Below, one piece after another: positions 9,238 through 18,211 of a DNA stretch of 64,000 nt (positions within the stretch are counted from its first letter, which is position 1; the number at the start of each line of letters is the position of its first letter). The stretch spans positions 75,285 to 139,284 of the forward strand of contig NZ_JAUCMW010000002.1 of the NCBI RefSeq assembly GCF_030372765.1, in the 5' to 3' direction. The DNA comes from Labilibaculum sp. K2S (GTDB lineage: Bacteria; Bacteroidota; Bacteroidia; Bacteroidales; Marinifilaceae). A model generated the notes under the pieces. That model made no database searches and was not told where the DNA came from. It worked only from the letters and a program-made list of their open reading frames with translations. The position numbers and the translations under genes were made by a program.

Positions 9238-10122
9238 CTAATTACGTTTATCAACACCCCACATCAGCTTGTTTCTCAAGGTTCCGTAAAAGCTATGTGT
9301 TTTTAGTTTTAAGACCTTAATCTGAAAATCGGCTCTCCTTATTTTTAGTTCAATTGATGATTCAAAAATACATGAGCGAGAATCAAGCGAAGCCAAATAA
9401 CTATCACTTCGACCTTCAACCCGAAGTGTTATTTCATGATGATTGGGCACAACAATCGGTCGAACGGTAAGGTTGTGCGGAGAAATAGGTGATATGATAA
9501 AATTTTGTGTGTTAGGAATTAATATTGGTCCGCCAACACTTAACGAATATGCGGTAGATCCGGTTGGTGTCGCTATAATTAAACCATCGGCCCAATAAGA
9601 ATTTAAATACTCATTATTCAGATAGGTATGAATAGTGATCATTGAAGCCGAATCTGTTTTATGAACGGTAAATTCGTTTAAAGCATAATTAAATTCTTCA
9701 AACAAGCCATTCCTGGATGTTTCCAATCGTAGTAAGTTCCGTTCCTCAAAACTGTATTCTCCGGCCATAATATCGGCCAAAGCCTGAGGTATTTCATCCT
9801 GAGCAATATCGGCCATAAAACCTAGTCGGCCACTATTTATACCAACCAATGGAATTCCCGAATCGCGCACGAATGTCACCGCATCCAAAAAAGTACCATC
9901 ACCCCCTATACTAAAGAAAAAATCTACTTCCTTATCCAAATCCTCATTACTATGGAAATAAGATTGAACAGGAGGCTTAAAATTAATTTCTCTGATTAAA
10001 AAATCATAAAAAGGCTCATAAATTATTACCTCGATATTGTGTTTATTGAAAACATCAAACATCATGGTAAAGCTATCGGTAAAGCTATCGTTAAATGACC
10101 TGCCAAAAAGTGCAACTTTCAT
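9238..10122 (-). CDS. nadK: NAD kinase
   Basis: Phosphorylates NAD to NADP in the cytoplasm. It has 294 residues, normal for the family. Visible signatures are FFSIGGDGTFLDAV (the GGDGT phosphate loop with the catalytic Asp), NEFTVHK (the NE/D motif) and the C-terminal WADGLIIATPTGSTAYSLSVGGPIL block. It has its own promoter (10266-10294). It lies between the CBS-domain gene upstream and the envelope operon downstream, all on the same strand; in other Bacteroidota nadK, pdxJ and this operon are commonly neighbours. Confidence 0.96.
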   Translation of the reverse strand: MKVALFGRSFNDSFTDSFTMMFDVFNKHNIEVIIYEPFYDFLIREINFKPPVQSYFHSNEDLDKEVDFFFSIGGDGTFLDAVTFVRDSGIPLVGINSGRLGFMADIAQDEIPQALADIMAGEYSFEERNLLRLETSRNGLFEEFNYALNEFTVHKTDSASMITIHTYLNNEYLNSYWADGLIIATPTGSTAYSLSVGGPILIPNTQNFIISPISPHNLTVRPIVVPNHHEITLRVEGRSDSYLASLDSRSCIFESSIELKIRRADFQIKVLKLKTHSFYGTLRNKLMWGVDKRN

Positions 10123-10265
10123 ACTTCACAAATTTGTGTTTTGTTTATTTGCTCAAGTAACAGAATCTTGAAAATTCTAAAACCTTTTTTTTAATTTTCA
10201 CACCCTTAACATGGAATACGGTCAGCATTAAAAACACAAGCATCCACATTGAGTAATGTTTAGCA

Positions 10266-10294
10266 CAAATATAGAGTAATCTGATTAGTGGCAA
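10266..10294 (-). promoter_or_regulatory. Promoter of nadK
   Basis: On the minus strand TATATTTG (10266-10273) matches the TAnnTTTG box and TTG (10292-10294) lies 18 bp upstream as a -33 element. The leader before the nadK ATG at 10122 would be about 135 bases. Confidence 0.5.
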
Positions 10295-10334
10295 GAATTC
10301 TATGCAGAAAAAAGAAGTCTGAAATTTAAGCTTT

Positions 10335-11000
10335 TTAGATATTTAAAAACCTCATGAATGAATTGTATCGATCCTCCATCATATCTTTCATGTCATCTTC
10401 ATGAACATAGGTAGTTTTTATGGTGTAATCGTAGCGCAAAAAAGTTTGTATTATTGAAGTAATATTGGTTCGGTTTATTTTAATTGTTAATTCAATTTTT
10501 CTTGAATCCGTAGATGATGTTACATACAGACTGAGAATTTTTGCATCGTTACTCTCTACGATTCTTGATATTTCGCTTAAAGAATAATCAACAGAATTAA
10601 GTTCTAACACAACGATACCTCCAGGTTCGCGAACAGAAAAAATTCTTTCAATGTATTGCATCAAATCATTTAAAGTTATAAGGCCTACATAGGTTTTCTC
10701 ACCTTTCAAAACTGGTATCACAGTCAATTTAAGCCTTGAAATTATCTCTATTACTTCGTAGATATGATGATTTTCGTTTACATAGGGACTAAATAATGAC
10801 AATTTTTGATCACCGATAGGTTCTTCCGCCTCGTTTAGGTCGTAGATATCATTATCTGAAATTAAGCCAAGAAACTCATCACCCTTTACTATTGGCAAAT
10901 GAGAAACTCTGAAAATCTCCATCCAGTTAAGAGCCTGAATCCCCGTATCGGTTTCCCGCAATACCGGAACTACATCAGAAATTAAATCTTTTGCTATCAT
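10335..11000 (-). CDS. CBS-domain pair protein
   Basis: Cytoplasmic regulatory-type protein of 221 residues. Two CBS domains fill about residues 1-130 (MIAKDLISDVVPVLRETDTG, then VIPVLKGEKTYVGLITLNDLMQYIE). A C-terminal segment of about 80 residues follows (GGIVVLELNSVDYSLSEISRIVESNDAKIL), and its pattern looks like an ACT-type fold. The layout resembles AcuB-like proteins. CBS pairs usually bind adenine nucleotides, but the partner here is unknown. It is divergent from pdxJ and upstream of nadK. Confidence 0.8.
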   Translation of the reverse strand: MIAKDLISDVVPVLRETDTGIQALNWMEIFRVSHLPIVKGDEFLGLISDNDIYDLNEAEEPIGDQKLSLFSPYVNENHHIYEVIEIISRLKLTVIPVLKGEKTYVGLITLNDLMQYIERIFSVREPGGIVVLELNSVDYSLSEISRIVESNDAKILSLYVTSSTDSRKIELTIKINRTNITSIIQTFLRYDYTIKTTYVHEDDMKDMMEDRYNSFMRFLNI

Positions 11001-11060
11001 ACATACCTGTTTTCTAGGAATTACTTTTAATTTTGTCTTAAGGAGAACCTAATTACAAAG

Positions 11061-11068
11061 TAAGTTTG
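11061..11068 (+). promoter_or_regulatory. -7 promoter box of pdxJ
   Basis: TAAGTTTG fits TAnnTTTG and lies 43 bp before the pdxJ start codon. A TTTTG at 11031-11035 could serve as the -33 element, although the spacing (about 25 bp) is long. Confidence 0.5.
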
Positions 11069-11111
11069 TACTTAGTTTTCGCCTCTTATTCTACCTATAA
11101 AGTTTTATAAA

Positions 11112-11825
11112 ATGACCAGACTTAGTGTAAATATAAACAAAATTGCGACAATTAGAAATGCCCGTGGAGGGAATACTCCTAATGTTTGCAAGGTAGCTTT
11201 AGATTGTGAAAGATTTGGAGCTGAAGGCATTACAGTACATCCTCGTCCTGACGAAAGACACATTCGTTATCAGGATGTTAGGGATTTAGAATCTTTAGTT
11301 ACAACCGAATTTAATATTGAAGGGTATCCAACCCGTGATTTTATCGATTTGGTTGTAAAAGCGAAACCTGCGCAGGTTACTCTTGTTCCTGATCCTCCGG
11401 AGGCATTAACTTCTAATGCTGGATGGGATACGGTTAAAAACCGTGATGTTTTAATCGAAATAATTAAAGAATTTAAAGCTGCAGGCATCAGAACCTCTAT
11501 TTTTGTTGATACAGATCTTGCTAATATCGAAGGTGCTGTTGCTACCGGAACAGATCGAATTGAACTATACACAGAACCGTATGCAACAGATTACCCGAAG
11601 AATAAAGAAGAAGCCATTCGTCCTTTTGTAATTGCAGCAAAAAAGGCTCACGAATTAGGTTTGGAAATTAATGCGGGACACGATTTAAGCTTGGAAAATC
11701 TTAAATATTTTAACGACAACATTCCGAATTTAACAGAGGTGTCAATTGGGCATGCCCTTATTTCTGATTCATTGTACTATGGTTTGGAAAACACTATTCA
11801 GATGTATCTTAGGTGTTTAAAATAA
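11112..11825 (+). CDS. pdxJ: Pyridoxine 5'-phosphate synthase
   Basis: Last step of the DXP-dependent vitamin B6 pathway: condenses 1-deoxyxylulose 5-phosphate with 3-amino-2-oxopropyl phosphate. The protein is a 237-residue TIM barrel, the usual length. The N-terminal [17 protein letters not shown], the active-site [17 protein letters not shown] (catalytic His and Arg), [18 protein letters not shown] and the C-terminal [11 protein letters not shown] and [11 protein letters not shown] blocks are all present. It is a single-gene transcript with its own -7 box and a terminator. Confidence 0.97.
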   Translation: MTRLSVNINKIATIRNARGGNTPNVCKVALDCERFGAEGITVHPRPDERHIRYQDVRDLESLVTTEFNIEGYPTRDFIDLVVKAKPAQVTLVPDPPEALTSNAGWDTVKNRDVLIEIIKEFKAAGIRTSIFVDTDLANIEGAVATGTDRIELYTEPYATDYPKNKEEAIRPFVIAAKKAHELGLEINAGHDLSLENLKYFNDNIPNLTEVSIGHALISDSLYYGLENTIQMYLRCLK

Positions 11826-11848
11826 GTCGAAACTCATTACATATTTGC

Positions 11849-11877
11849 AAAAGGATGCTCCTAAGGCATCCTTTTCT
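11849..11877 (+). terminator. Terminator after pdxJ
   Basis: Perfect 10-bp stem AAAAGGATGC / GCATCCTTTT (11849-11858 with 11866-11875) with a 7-base loop and a T run, 24 bp after the pdxJ stop. Confidence 0.8.
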
Positions 11878-11965
11878 ATTTCCGAATCTTCTTAAAAATC
11901 TCAATTTAGCCAATCACTTTATTGATTTGGTTCTTATCTTTATTTCCGAAATAAATCTCAGGTAA

Positions 11966-12775
11966 ATGAAACTCAATTACAAAAAACTTGGCGAAGGTCG
12001 TCCTTTACTAATTCTTCATGGTCTTTACGGCGCATCGGATAATTGGCTGACTATTGCCAAAGAGCTATCGAATAACTTCACGGTTTACATTATAGATCAA
12101 AGAAACCACGGAGACTCTCCTCATGCCAATTCACATACTTATCAGGATTTAAAAGAAGATCTTCTGGAATTTATGAACGATCACAAAATTGAAAAGGCCA
12201 TTTTACTTGGGCATTCGATGGGCGGAAAAACCGTTATGCTTTTTGCAACCGATTATCCGGAAAGAGTAAGCAGTCTGCTTGTTGTGGATATTGCTCCCAA
12301 AAACTACAGCAGGATTTCCGATTACGCCCCACAAACAATCGATCACTCCTGTATCGTTAAAGCCATGCTTAATTTGGATTTATCGCTTTACAAAAACAGA
12401 ACCGAAATTGATGCAAAATTAACAGAAAGTATAACCAGTAAACGGGTTAGACAGTTTCTTCTTAAAAATTTGAAAAGAGACGAGAATAAACAGTTTATCT
12501 GGAAACTAAACATTAAAACCATTAACGATTACTTACCTCAAATAATGGACGGTATTGATGGTGATCGTTTTGCCGAAGGCAAAGGAGTCACAGCATTTCC
12601 GGTTCTATTTATCCGAGGCGAAAAATCGAATTACATTACCGACAACGACCATAATTTAATACGAACGGTATTTCCGAAAGCAGAAATTACCACCATACCC
12701 AATGCCGGACATTGGGTGCATGCCGAACAGCCAAAACTACTGGTTAAAACTGTTGAATATTTTGCGTTGGATTAA
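11966..12775 (+). CDS. Alpha/beta-fold hydrolase (YbfF-like esterase)
   Basis: Soluble hydrolase of 269 residues with the alpha/beta fold. The oxyanion strand is LLILHGLYGASDNW, the nucleophile elbow GHSMGG carries the catalytic Ser, and the catalytic His is in PNAGHWVHAEQP near the C-terminus. The RNHGDSPH segment is typical of the YbfF/ABHD11 subgroup, thioesterases and esterases acting on short acyl esters. The true substrate cannot be read from the sequence. Its 3' end faces the 21-bp repeat array. Confidence 0.88.
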   Translation: MKLNYKKLGEGRPLLILHGLYGASDNWLTIAKELSNNFTVYIIDQRNHGDSPHANSHTYQDLKEDLLEFMNDHKIEKAILLGHSMGGKTVMLFATDYPERVSSLLVVDIAPKNYSRISDYAPQTIDHSCIVKAMLNLDLSLYKNRTEIDAKLTESITSKRVRQFLLKNLKRDENKQFIWKLNIKTINDYLPQIMDGIDGDRFAEGKGVTAFPVLFIRGEKSNYITDNDHNLIRTVFPKAEITTIPNAGHWVHAEQPKLLVKTVEYFALD

Positions 12776-12801
12776 AATGTACTATTTCAGGAGAAGACAC
12801 T

Positions 12802-13027
12802 CCCGTTCGTAAATTGACCATCTTTGTGCGCCAATTGAGGTCTTCCGTTTGGCATGGATGGGCTTCCGTGCGCGTTGGAACCCTTTCCGTTCGGCAGTTT
12901 TGTGCTTCCGTGCGCAGGTTGAGATACTCCGTTCGGAGTGAATACCCTTCCGTTCGCGAACGGAACAAGTGAAAGTACGAACGGAACACTCGCCTTCACG
13001 TACGGAGAATTATTTTCAGGGAACGGA
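12802..13027. repeat. 21-bp-phased octamer array with central palindrome
   Basis: The octamer TCCGTTCG (variants TCCGTGCG, TCCGTTTG, CCCGTTCG, TTTGTGCG) starts at 12802, 12823, 12844, 12865, 12886, 12907, 12928 and 12949, exactly 21 bp apart. The inverted form CGAACGGA (variants CGTACGGA, GGAACGGA) follows at 12957, 12978, 12999 and 13020, again 21 bp apart. The two arms meet in the perfect 16-bp palindrome TCCGTTCGCGAACGGA at 12949-12964. The 13-bp spacers differ, although three share TTGA at the same place. By my count 12841-12960 is about 56% G+C, well above its surroundings. The array sits between two convergent gene ends. Because 21 is a multiple of 3, open frames with seven-residue periodicity appear, but no frame is favoured. 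I cannot match it to a described element. Confidence 0.9.
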
Positions 13028-13140
13028 AAGAATCCGGAAGCGAAACAAATTGTAGGGACATGCTACATTTGTTTAGGGACAGGCAGAGCAAGCAAAACTA
13101 TTGATTATAACAGTGGAGTATTTTGTTTTGGATTAAATAA

Positions 13141-13170
13141 AAAACCCGAAACAAATTCGTCTCGGGTTTC
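13141..13170 (-). terminator. Terminator after the lipoprotein gene
   Basis: AAACCCGA (13142-13149) pairs with TCGGGTTT (13162-13169). On the minus strand the stem is followed by a T run (the A run at 13137-13144). It lies about 20 bp beyond the stop codon of the lipoprotein gene. Confidence 0.7.
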
Positions 13171-13189
13171 AAATTCAATTATTTTCATA

Positions 13190-14308
13190 CTACCACTGAC
13201 CACCTTTTAAAACAAAGCGTGTCATAGCTTGTATGTTTTCTTCCTTGTTTGAACTATTATCTGCATGAATGCCGTCTTCGTATTTAAAACCGATAATCTT
13301 CACAAAATAGTCTTCACCTACTGTTAATTCTGACAACAAATCCAATTCATTAGCAGTAGAAGAGCTAATTACAATTTCTTTTTCCTCTCCTGCTACAGCA
13401 GATTGTCTTGCACTTCTGAATTTAGGAGCATTTTCATTCGCATTCTTATCCAAAATCTCAACATAGTAGTAAATATCATCCTCATCTATTGCTTTCCAAT
13501 TTACAGTAACTTGTAAACTACCACTTGCATGTGATGCTGTAATATCAAAATTACTTAACGCTTTAATATCTGAAGCGTAAAGTTGTTCCTCCAATTTATA
13601 CTGTTCTTTATTAGCTAATTTGATATAAAACTTGATCGTTTGAGATCCCGCAAAATCATTAACATACTTAAACCGATCATTAGCTGATAACTGAAATGCC
13701 TTCTCCCCTTTAAAATCGGTAAATTCTTCTAACTGATAAGAACTTGAAGCGTCAGGCAAAACAGTTACATTTGAAAGACTATTACCACGAACAATATATT
13801 CCAAACGGTAAGCTGACTCATAAGCATTATTCACCAAACGCAGCTCATTCACAACATAAGCATCTGCTTTCACATCATTTATTCCATCTATATTTGTATA
13901 AAACTCTCTGGTTCCTGTCGAACTATTAAGCTTCAAATAGGAACTGGTTGATTTATCCTGAATAAACCATTCTTGCCTATTATCCGCAGAAATAGATTCA
14001 TCTTTAATCACCAACTGATTATCTATTAAACTCCATTCTCCAACAACTTCATCTCTCCGACCGCTAAATTCTTGTTTTTTAAGCACTCCTCCACCTTCAA
14101 AACGATACACGATCAAAGCATCATTACGATTATAATCAGATGATAAAAAAGGATTTGCATACCAATACTTGTTGGTTAGGTCGGAAGATTTAAACTCGAA
14201 AACGTCCTCTTCTCCACCTCCACTACTGCTTCCACAGGAGGTTAAAAACATGCTTCCAGCAATCAATATTGCAAAGGACAATTTATTATAAAATGAAGTA
14301 TTCATCAA
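13190..14308 (-). CDS. Predicted lipoprotein of unknown function
   Basis: Exported lipoprotein of 372 residues. The signal peptide ends in a lipobox (FLTSCGSS, Cys about residue 25) followed by a Ser/Gly-rich linker (SSSGGGEED). After it comes a beta-rich region of about 110 residues (YWYANPF...VVGEWSLIDNQLVIKDE), which looks lipocalin-like or like a formatted output domain. The C-terminal half looks fibronectin-type (ASGSLQVTVNWKAIDEDDIYYYVEILDKN). I do not recognise the family. The second codon is also ATG, so the start could be one residue later. It is a single-gene transcript. Confidence 0.75.
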   Translation of the reverse strand: MMNTSFYNKLSFAILIAGSMFLTSCGSSSGGGEEDVFEFKSSDLTNKYWYANPFLSSDYNRNDALIVYRFEGGGVLKKQEFSGRRDEVVGEWSLIDNQLVIKDESISADNRQEWFIQDKSTSSYLKLNSSTGTREFYTNIDGINDVKADAYVVNELRLVNNAYESAYRLEYIVRGNSLSNVTVLPDASSSYQLEEFTDFKGEKAFQLSANDRFKYVNDFAGSQTIKFYIKLANKEQYKLEEQLYASDIKALSNFDITASHASGSLQVTVNWKAIDEDDIYYYVEILDKNANENAPKFRSARQSAVAGEEKEIVISSSTANELDLLSELTVGEDYFVKIIGFKYEDGIHADNSSNKEENIQAMTRFVLKGGQW

Positions 14309-14411
14309 TTTACTATCTTTTAGTTTTTAAAATATTTTTGAATCAAATTAGGATTTACATCCTGATATACAAACACGAAAAAAGCGAAACTATTGTACAA
14401 TAGCAAGACTT

Positions 14412-15134
14412 TTATAACAATACCCGCTCAAAATTGGTTTCCGGAATTAAATCCTCCCCCTGATAACGCAAAAACACCTGTGCTGTGGCCAGAATATCTT
14501 TCTCACAATATACAGCAATGCGTTCCAAATCATTATCCTGCCAATATACTTTACCCACCATCGATCCGTCAATATCATCTTTTGGTGTAGGGATACCGAA
14601 AATCTCACAAAGCAAAGCCAAAGAAGTGTAATGCTTATAATCGCCGAATTTCCAGAGTTCCATGGTATCTAAAAATTGTACTTCCCAAGGTTTTTTACCC
14701 GCAATATCTAGAACTCCAGGCAATACAACTCCATTAATCAACATTCTTCGGGCGATATACGGAAAATCAAATTCTTTTCCGTTATGTGCACACAAATTTC
14801 TATTTGGCTTGCTGGAAAAGCGATCGAGCATCAAAGCAAATTCCTCTAATAATTGCTTTTCATCATCGCCATAATACGATTTCGCAACAAACCTTTTCTC
14901 TCCATTTTTTTTAGTAACCAAACCCGTTGAAATGCAAACAATTTTACCAAATTCGGCATAAATTCCCGCTCTTCCATATACATCGGACGGCGATTCTTCC
15001 TCTTTTCGAAAATAATCAGATTTTTTCTCCCACAGCTCCTGCAACTTAGGCGATAATTCCTCAAAAACTGCATTTCCAGAAACTGTTTCGATATCTACAA
15101 AAAGTAAATTTTCGACTTTAATTTGATTCAGCAT
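14412..15134 (-). CDS. DnaQ-like 3'-5' exonuclease (PolB-type RNase H fold)
   Basis: Cytoplasmic nuclease-fold protein of 240 residues with the chosen start. The three Exo motifs of DEDD nucleases can be seen: Exo I in LLFVDIETVSG, Exo II in LCAHNGKEFDFPYIARR and Exo III in YCEKDILATAQVFLRY (DEDDy type, with Tyr four residues before Asp). This matches the family often annotated as predicted 3'-5' exonuclease related to DNA polymerase B. An ATG 22 codons upstream (15200) is open, but the extra residues are unlike the family, and MLNQIKVENLLFVDIET gives the expected N-terminus. The DNA or RNA substrate is unknown. Confidence 0.85.
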   Translation of the reverse strand: MLNQIKVENLLFVDIETVSGNAVFEELSPKLQELWEKKSDYFRKEEESPSDVYGRAGIYAEFGKIVCISTGLVTKKNGEKRFVAKSYYGDDEKQLLEEFALMLDRFSSKPNRNLCAHNGKEFDFPYIARRMLINGVVLPGVLDIAGKKPWEVQFLDTMELWKFGDYKHYTSLALLCEIFGIPTPKDDIDGSMVGKVYWQDNDLERIAVYCEKDILATAQVFLRYQGEDLIPETNFERVLL

Positions 15135-15237
15135 AGCACAAGACTTATCATAAATAAAATGAAAAGTTATAAAAAAAGGAGACAGTAACAAAGTCTCCAT
15201 TTTAATTTTATATTATCCGGCAACAAAAATATACTGC

Positions 15238-15855
15238 TTACTGATGCTCAATCAGGTTTTTCTGAATAAAATGGGTTAATATATCGATGGCAACAATATT
15301 ATTACCACCCTGAGGAACAATAATATCAGCATAACGCTTGCTTGGCTCTATAAATTGAAGATGCATTGGTTTAACCGTTTTATCGTATCGATCCAATACC
15401 TTTTCAACCGACCTGCCCCGCTCTACAATATCTCTCTTAATAACTCGATTTAAACGATCATCAGCATCACAATCTACAAACACCTTTAAATCCATTAAAT
15501 CTCTAAGAACCGGATCTGTTAAAATCAAAAGTCCTTCTACAATAACTACTCCTTTGGGCTCTACTCTAATTGTTTCATCCGAACGAAGACAAGTAAGATA
15601 AGAGTAAATTGGCTGTTCTATCGATTGCCCACTCTTTAATTTCTTAACATGATCAATCAACAATTCAAATTCTATTGACCTTGGATGATCAAAATTTATT
15701 TCCTGACGTTCTTCTAATGTAAGCTCTTCATTAGACCTGTAATATGAATCTTGCGGTAAAACAGCAACGTCCCCTTGATTTAATCTTTCAATGATTTTTC
15801 TAACCACTGTAGTTTTGCCTGAGCCTGTGCCTCCCGCAATTCCAATAATCAACAT
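15238..15855 (-). CDS. udk: Uridine kinase
   Basis: Phosphorylates uridine and cytidine in pyrimidine salvage. It has 205 residues. The Walker A loop GIAGGTGSGKTT is at the N-terminus, followed by the substrate motif LPQDSYYR, the NFDHPRSIEFELL helix, the YSYLTCLRSDET region and the conserved RVIKRDIVERGRS block near the C-terminus. It lies about 100 bp after the exonuclease-like gene's start on the same strand. A second, more diverged kinase of this fold is encoded at 48672-49322. Confidence 0.95.
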   Translation of the reverse strand: MLIIGIAGGTGSGKTTVVRKIIERLNQGDVAVLPQDSYYRSNEELTLEERQEINFDHPRSIEFELLIDHVKKLKSGQSIEQPIYSYLTCLRSDETIRVEPKGVVIVEGLLILTDPVLRDLMDLKVFVDCDADDRLNRVIKRDIVERGRSVEKVLDRYDKTVKPMHLQFIEPSKRYADIIVPQGGNNIVAIDILTHFIQKNLIEHQ

Positions 15856-15890
15856 GTTGTATGATATTTAGATGTTTGATTCAAAAATGC

Positions 15891-15898
15891 TAATTTTG
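15891..15898 (+). promoter_or_regulatory. -7 promoter box of the Dabb/manA genes
   Basis: TAATTTTG fits TAnnTTTG, 48 bp before the start codon at 15946. No convincing -33 element at the usual spacing. Confidence 0.45.
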
Positions 15899-15945
15899 CA
15901 TTAACTTCGGCTGGAAAGTTACTAATAATTTAAAAAAGAATTAAA

Positions 15946-16248
15946 ATGATCAAGCACATTGCCATGTTTAAATTTAAAGCTTTCGAATCGGCTGAAGAAA
16001 AAGAGAGTTACTTTAACAGATTAAAAAAAGCATTTGACGGATTGGATGAAAGAATTCCTGAAATCAAATTTCTACAAATTGGTTTTGACCAACTTCGTTC
16101 CGATGCTTCATTTGATTTTATTGTAAATGTTGATATTGAAAACATAGACGCCTTACCTTTATACGCTAACCATCCTGAACATTTAAAAGCAGCATCGGTT
16201 GTAAAAGAAATGGCAGCAGAACGTAAAGTAATTGACTACGAATTTTAA
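15946..16248 (+). CDS. Stress-responsive A/B barrel (Dabb) domain protein
   Basis: Single-domain protein of 100 residues with the dimeric ferredoxin-like A/B barrel. The pattern is MIKHIAMFKFK (strand 1), a charged helix, then FLQIGFDQL and FDFIVNVDIENIDALPLYANHPEH, where the YxxHPxH segment is the family signature. Dabb proteins are found in bacteria and plants and their role is mostly unknown. It is followed after 48 bp by manA on the same strand and may share its transcript. Confidence 0.88.
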   Translation: MIKHIAMFKFKAFESAEEKESYFNRLKKAFDGLDERIPEIKFLQIGFDQLRSDASFDFIVNVDIENIDALPLYANHPEHLKAASVVKEMAAERKVIDYEF

Positions 16249-16296
16249 GAATAGCCAAAAGCCAAAATAGCAATCAAATTAATAAATTGTACAAAA

Positions 16297-17274
16297 ATGA
16301 GTTTGTATCCATTGAAATTCACACCCATCCTTAAAGATAAAATTTGGGGTGGAAACAAATTGAAGACAGTATTGAATAAAGATTTTTCTCCTCTACCTAA
16401 TGCTGGTGAGAGTTGGGAAATATCTGGTGTAGAGGGAGATATTTCGGTTGTTAGCAATGGCTTTTTAGCAGGAAATAATCTGGAAGAACTCATTGAAATT
16501 TATATGGGAGACCTTGTAGGCGACCATGTTTATGAGAATTTTGGGGTTGAATTTCCTTTACTGATAAAATTTATCGATGCCAATGATGTCCTTTCTATTC
16601 AAGTACATCCTGATGATGAACTTTCTAAAGAAAGACACAATGCATATGGTAAAACAGAAATGTGGTATGTTATTGAAGCCGACAAAGGATCTGAACTGAT
16701 CGTTGGGTTTAATCAGGATATCAGCAAAGAAAAATATTTAGCGAAGTTGGAAGAGGGCAAGTTGGAAGAGATTTTAAACAACGCACCAGTAAAGGAAGGA
16801 AGTTGTTTTTATATTCCTGCAGGCCGTGTTCATGCAATTGGAAAAGGAATTCTGTTGGCTGAAATTCAACAAACATCTGATGTTACTTACCGAATGTACG
16901 ATTTTAACCGAACTGATGATGCCGGAAATCCAAGAGAGCTGCATACAGAACTTGCTGTTGATGCGATCGACTATAGTTTTGAGAAAAAATATGAAACCAG
17001 CTACCAAACTGAAATTAATAAAACAGCTGAACTTGTTCGTTGTCCTTATTTCACCACCAACATTCTGGAATTTGACAAACCACAGGAAAAAGACTACATC
17101 GAATTAGATTCATTTGTAATTTATATGTGTTTAGAAGGTGATATGATTATTACCTACGGTGAAGATTCTTTAACTGTTGCAAAGGGAGAAAGCGTTTTGA
17201 TTCCTGCAATTATTAACAATTTGACTCTTACTCCGAAATCAAAAACAAAAATTCTTGAAGTCTATATAAAATAG
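16297..17274 (+). CDS. manA: Mannose-6-phosphate isomerase, class I
   Basis: Zinc enzyme that interconverts fructose 6-phosphate and mannose 6-phosphate, feeding nucleotide-sugar synthesis. It has 325 residues, as in short bacterial type I enzymes. Metal ligands are visible as Q and H in [12 protein letters not shown] in KTEMWYVIE and H in [10 protein letters not shown], followed by the conserved [20 protein letters not shown] block with the catalytic Arg. It sits 48 bp after the Dabb gene, with a strong terminator after it. It could take fructose 6-phosphate made by the fructokinase in this window, although it is not in that locus. Confidence 0.94.
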   Translation: MSLYPLKFTPILKDKIWGGNKLKTVLNKDFSPLPNAGESWEISGVEGDISVVSNGFLAGNNLEELIEIYMGDLVGDHVYENFGVEFPLLIKFIDANDVLSIQVHPDDELSKERHNAYGKTEMWYVIEADKGSELIVGFNQDISKEKYLAKLEEGKLEEILNNAPVKEGSCFYIPAGRVHAIGKGILLAEIQQTSDVTYRMYDFNRTDDAGNPRELHTELAVDAIDYSFEKKYETSYQTEINKTAELVRCPYFTTNILEFDKPQEKDYIELDSFVIYMCLEGDMIITYGEDSLTVAKGESVLIPAIINNLTLTPKSKTKILEVYIK

Positions 17275-17291
17275 ACTTGATAAATTATACG

Positions 17292-17328
17292 ATCCTCTTT
17301 TTATACAATTAAAAAGAGGATTTTTTTA
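17292..17328 (+). terminator. Terminator after manA
   Basis: Perfect 11-bp stem ATCCTCTTTTT / AAAAAGAGGAT (17292-17302 with 17311-17321), an 8-base loop, then a T run. Confidence 0.88.
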
Positions 17329-17396
17329 TTCCCATAGAATTTTAGATGATCAGTCAATAAAGTTGAAGCATTTTTCGGAAAAGATAAGAATCTGTA

Positions 17397-17404
17397 TAAC
17401 TTTG
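17397..17404 (+). promoter_or_regulatory. -7 promoter box of engB
   Basis: TAACTTTG fits TAnnTTTG and lies 19 bp before the engB ATG at 17423. A box here argues against the upstream in-frame start at 17363, which would precede the promoter. Confidence 0.6.
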
Positions 17405-17422
17405 CAACGTAAAAAACACTCC

Positions 17423-18037
17423 ATGAATATTACTAGTGCTAAATTTGTGATGTCCAACTCGGATATTAAAAAATGTCCGACCGATAATAAGGCAGAATAT
17501 GCTTTTATCGGACGTTCGAATGTTGGAAAGTCATCACTTATTAACATGCTAACCAATCACAAAGGTTTGGCGAAAATTTCTACCAAGCCTGGTAAGACAC
17601 AATTGGTTAATCATTTCTTAATTAATGATGAATGGTATCTGGTAGATTTACCGGGATATGGTTTTGCGAAAGTTGCAAAGAATACCAAACAACGGTTTTC
17701 AAAATTAATTTTCAGTTTTATTGAAAGCCGTCCCAATCTTATCAATTTATTTGTACTCGTAGATTGCAGGCACGCACCTCAAGCCAAAGATGTTGATTTT
17801 ATGGAATGGTTAGGTGTAAACGGAATCCCTTTCTCTATTATATTCACGAAGGCTGATAAACTTGGCAAGCAAAAATTATCTGAAAACATTAAAGCCTACG
17901 AAACTGAATTATTGAATACATGGGAAGAAATGCCCCCTTACTTCATTAGTTCGGCATCAAGTGGATTAGGGAAAGACGAAATATTAAATTCTATTGATGA
18001 AACCAACAAAACGGTTTTGCTTCAAAAACGAAAGTAA
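17423..18037 (+). CDS. engB: Ribosome biogenesis GTP-binding protein EngB (YihA/YsxC)
   Basis: GTPase needed for assembly of the large ribosomal subunit. It has 204 residues with the chosen start. GTPase motifs in order: G1 [10 protein letters not shown]2 region STKPGKTQ, G3 [10 protein letters not shown]4 TKADK and G5 SSAS near the C-terminus. The N-terminus [19 protein letters not shown] is typical of the family. An ATG 20 codons earlier is open but lies upstream of the -7 box at 17397, so the inner start is preferred. Confidence 0.95.
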   Translation: MNITSAKFVMSNSDIKKCPTDNKAEYAFIGRSNVGKSSLINMLTNHKGLAKISTKPGKTQLVNHFLINDEWYLVDLPGYGFAKVAKNTKQRFSKLIFSFIESRPNLINLFVLVDCRHAPQAKDVDFMEWLGVNGIPFSIIFTKADKLGKQKLSENIKAYETELLNTWEEMPPYFISSASSGLGKDEILNSIDETNKTVLLQKRK

Positions 18038-18044
18038 CAATAAG

Positions 18045-18076
18045 GGAAGATCTCGTAAAGACATCTTCTTTTTTAT
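18045..18076 (+). terminator. Probable terminator after engB
   Basis: GAAGAT (18046-18051) pairs with ATCTTC (18063-18068), followed by a T run. It lies directly after the engB stop. The stem is short, so confidence is moderate. Confidence 0.55.
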
Positions 18077-18160
18077 TTAAACAAAATAAATTATCCTTTA
18101 AAATGGATAAAATAAATTGCGGCAACTTGACTAAAATCAGTTTTTTGGCGCAATAATTCA

Positions 18161-18168
18161 TAAATTTG
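18161..18168 (+). promoter_or_regulatory. -7 promoter box of prs
   Basis: TAAATTTG fits TAnnTTTG, 44 bp before the prs start codon. Confidence 0.6.
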
Positions 18169-18211
18169 CACAGTACAATAGTTATCTGATTTATAAACAA
18201 ATAATATTTTA

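Noticed and set aside
10123..10334. Possible small RNA or gene between the CBS gene and nadK
   Set aside because: Only promoter-like elements for nadK are visible, with no hairpin plus T run and no credible reading frame.
12744..12989. Open frames of 60-90 codons over the 21-bp array (12744-12989 and 12787-12999 on the minus strand, 12938-13210 on the plus strand)
   Set aside because: They show seven-residue periodicity only because 21 is divisible by three. Several frames are open at once, none has a promoter or protein-like composition, and one overlaps the end of the hydrolase gene.
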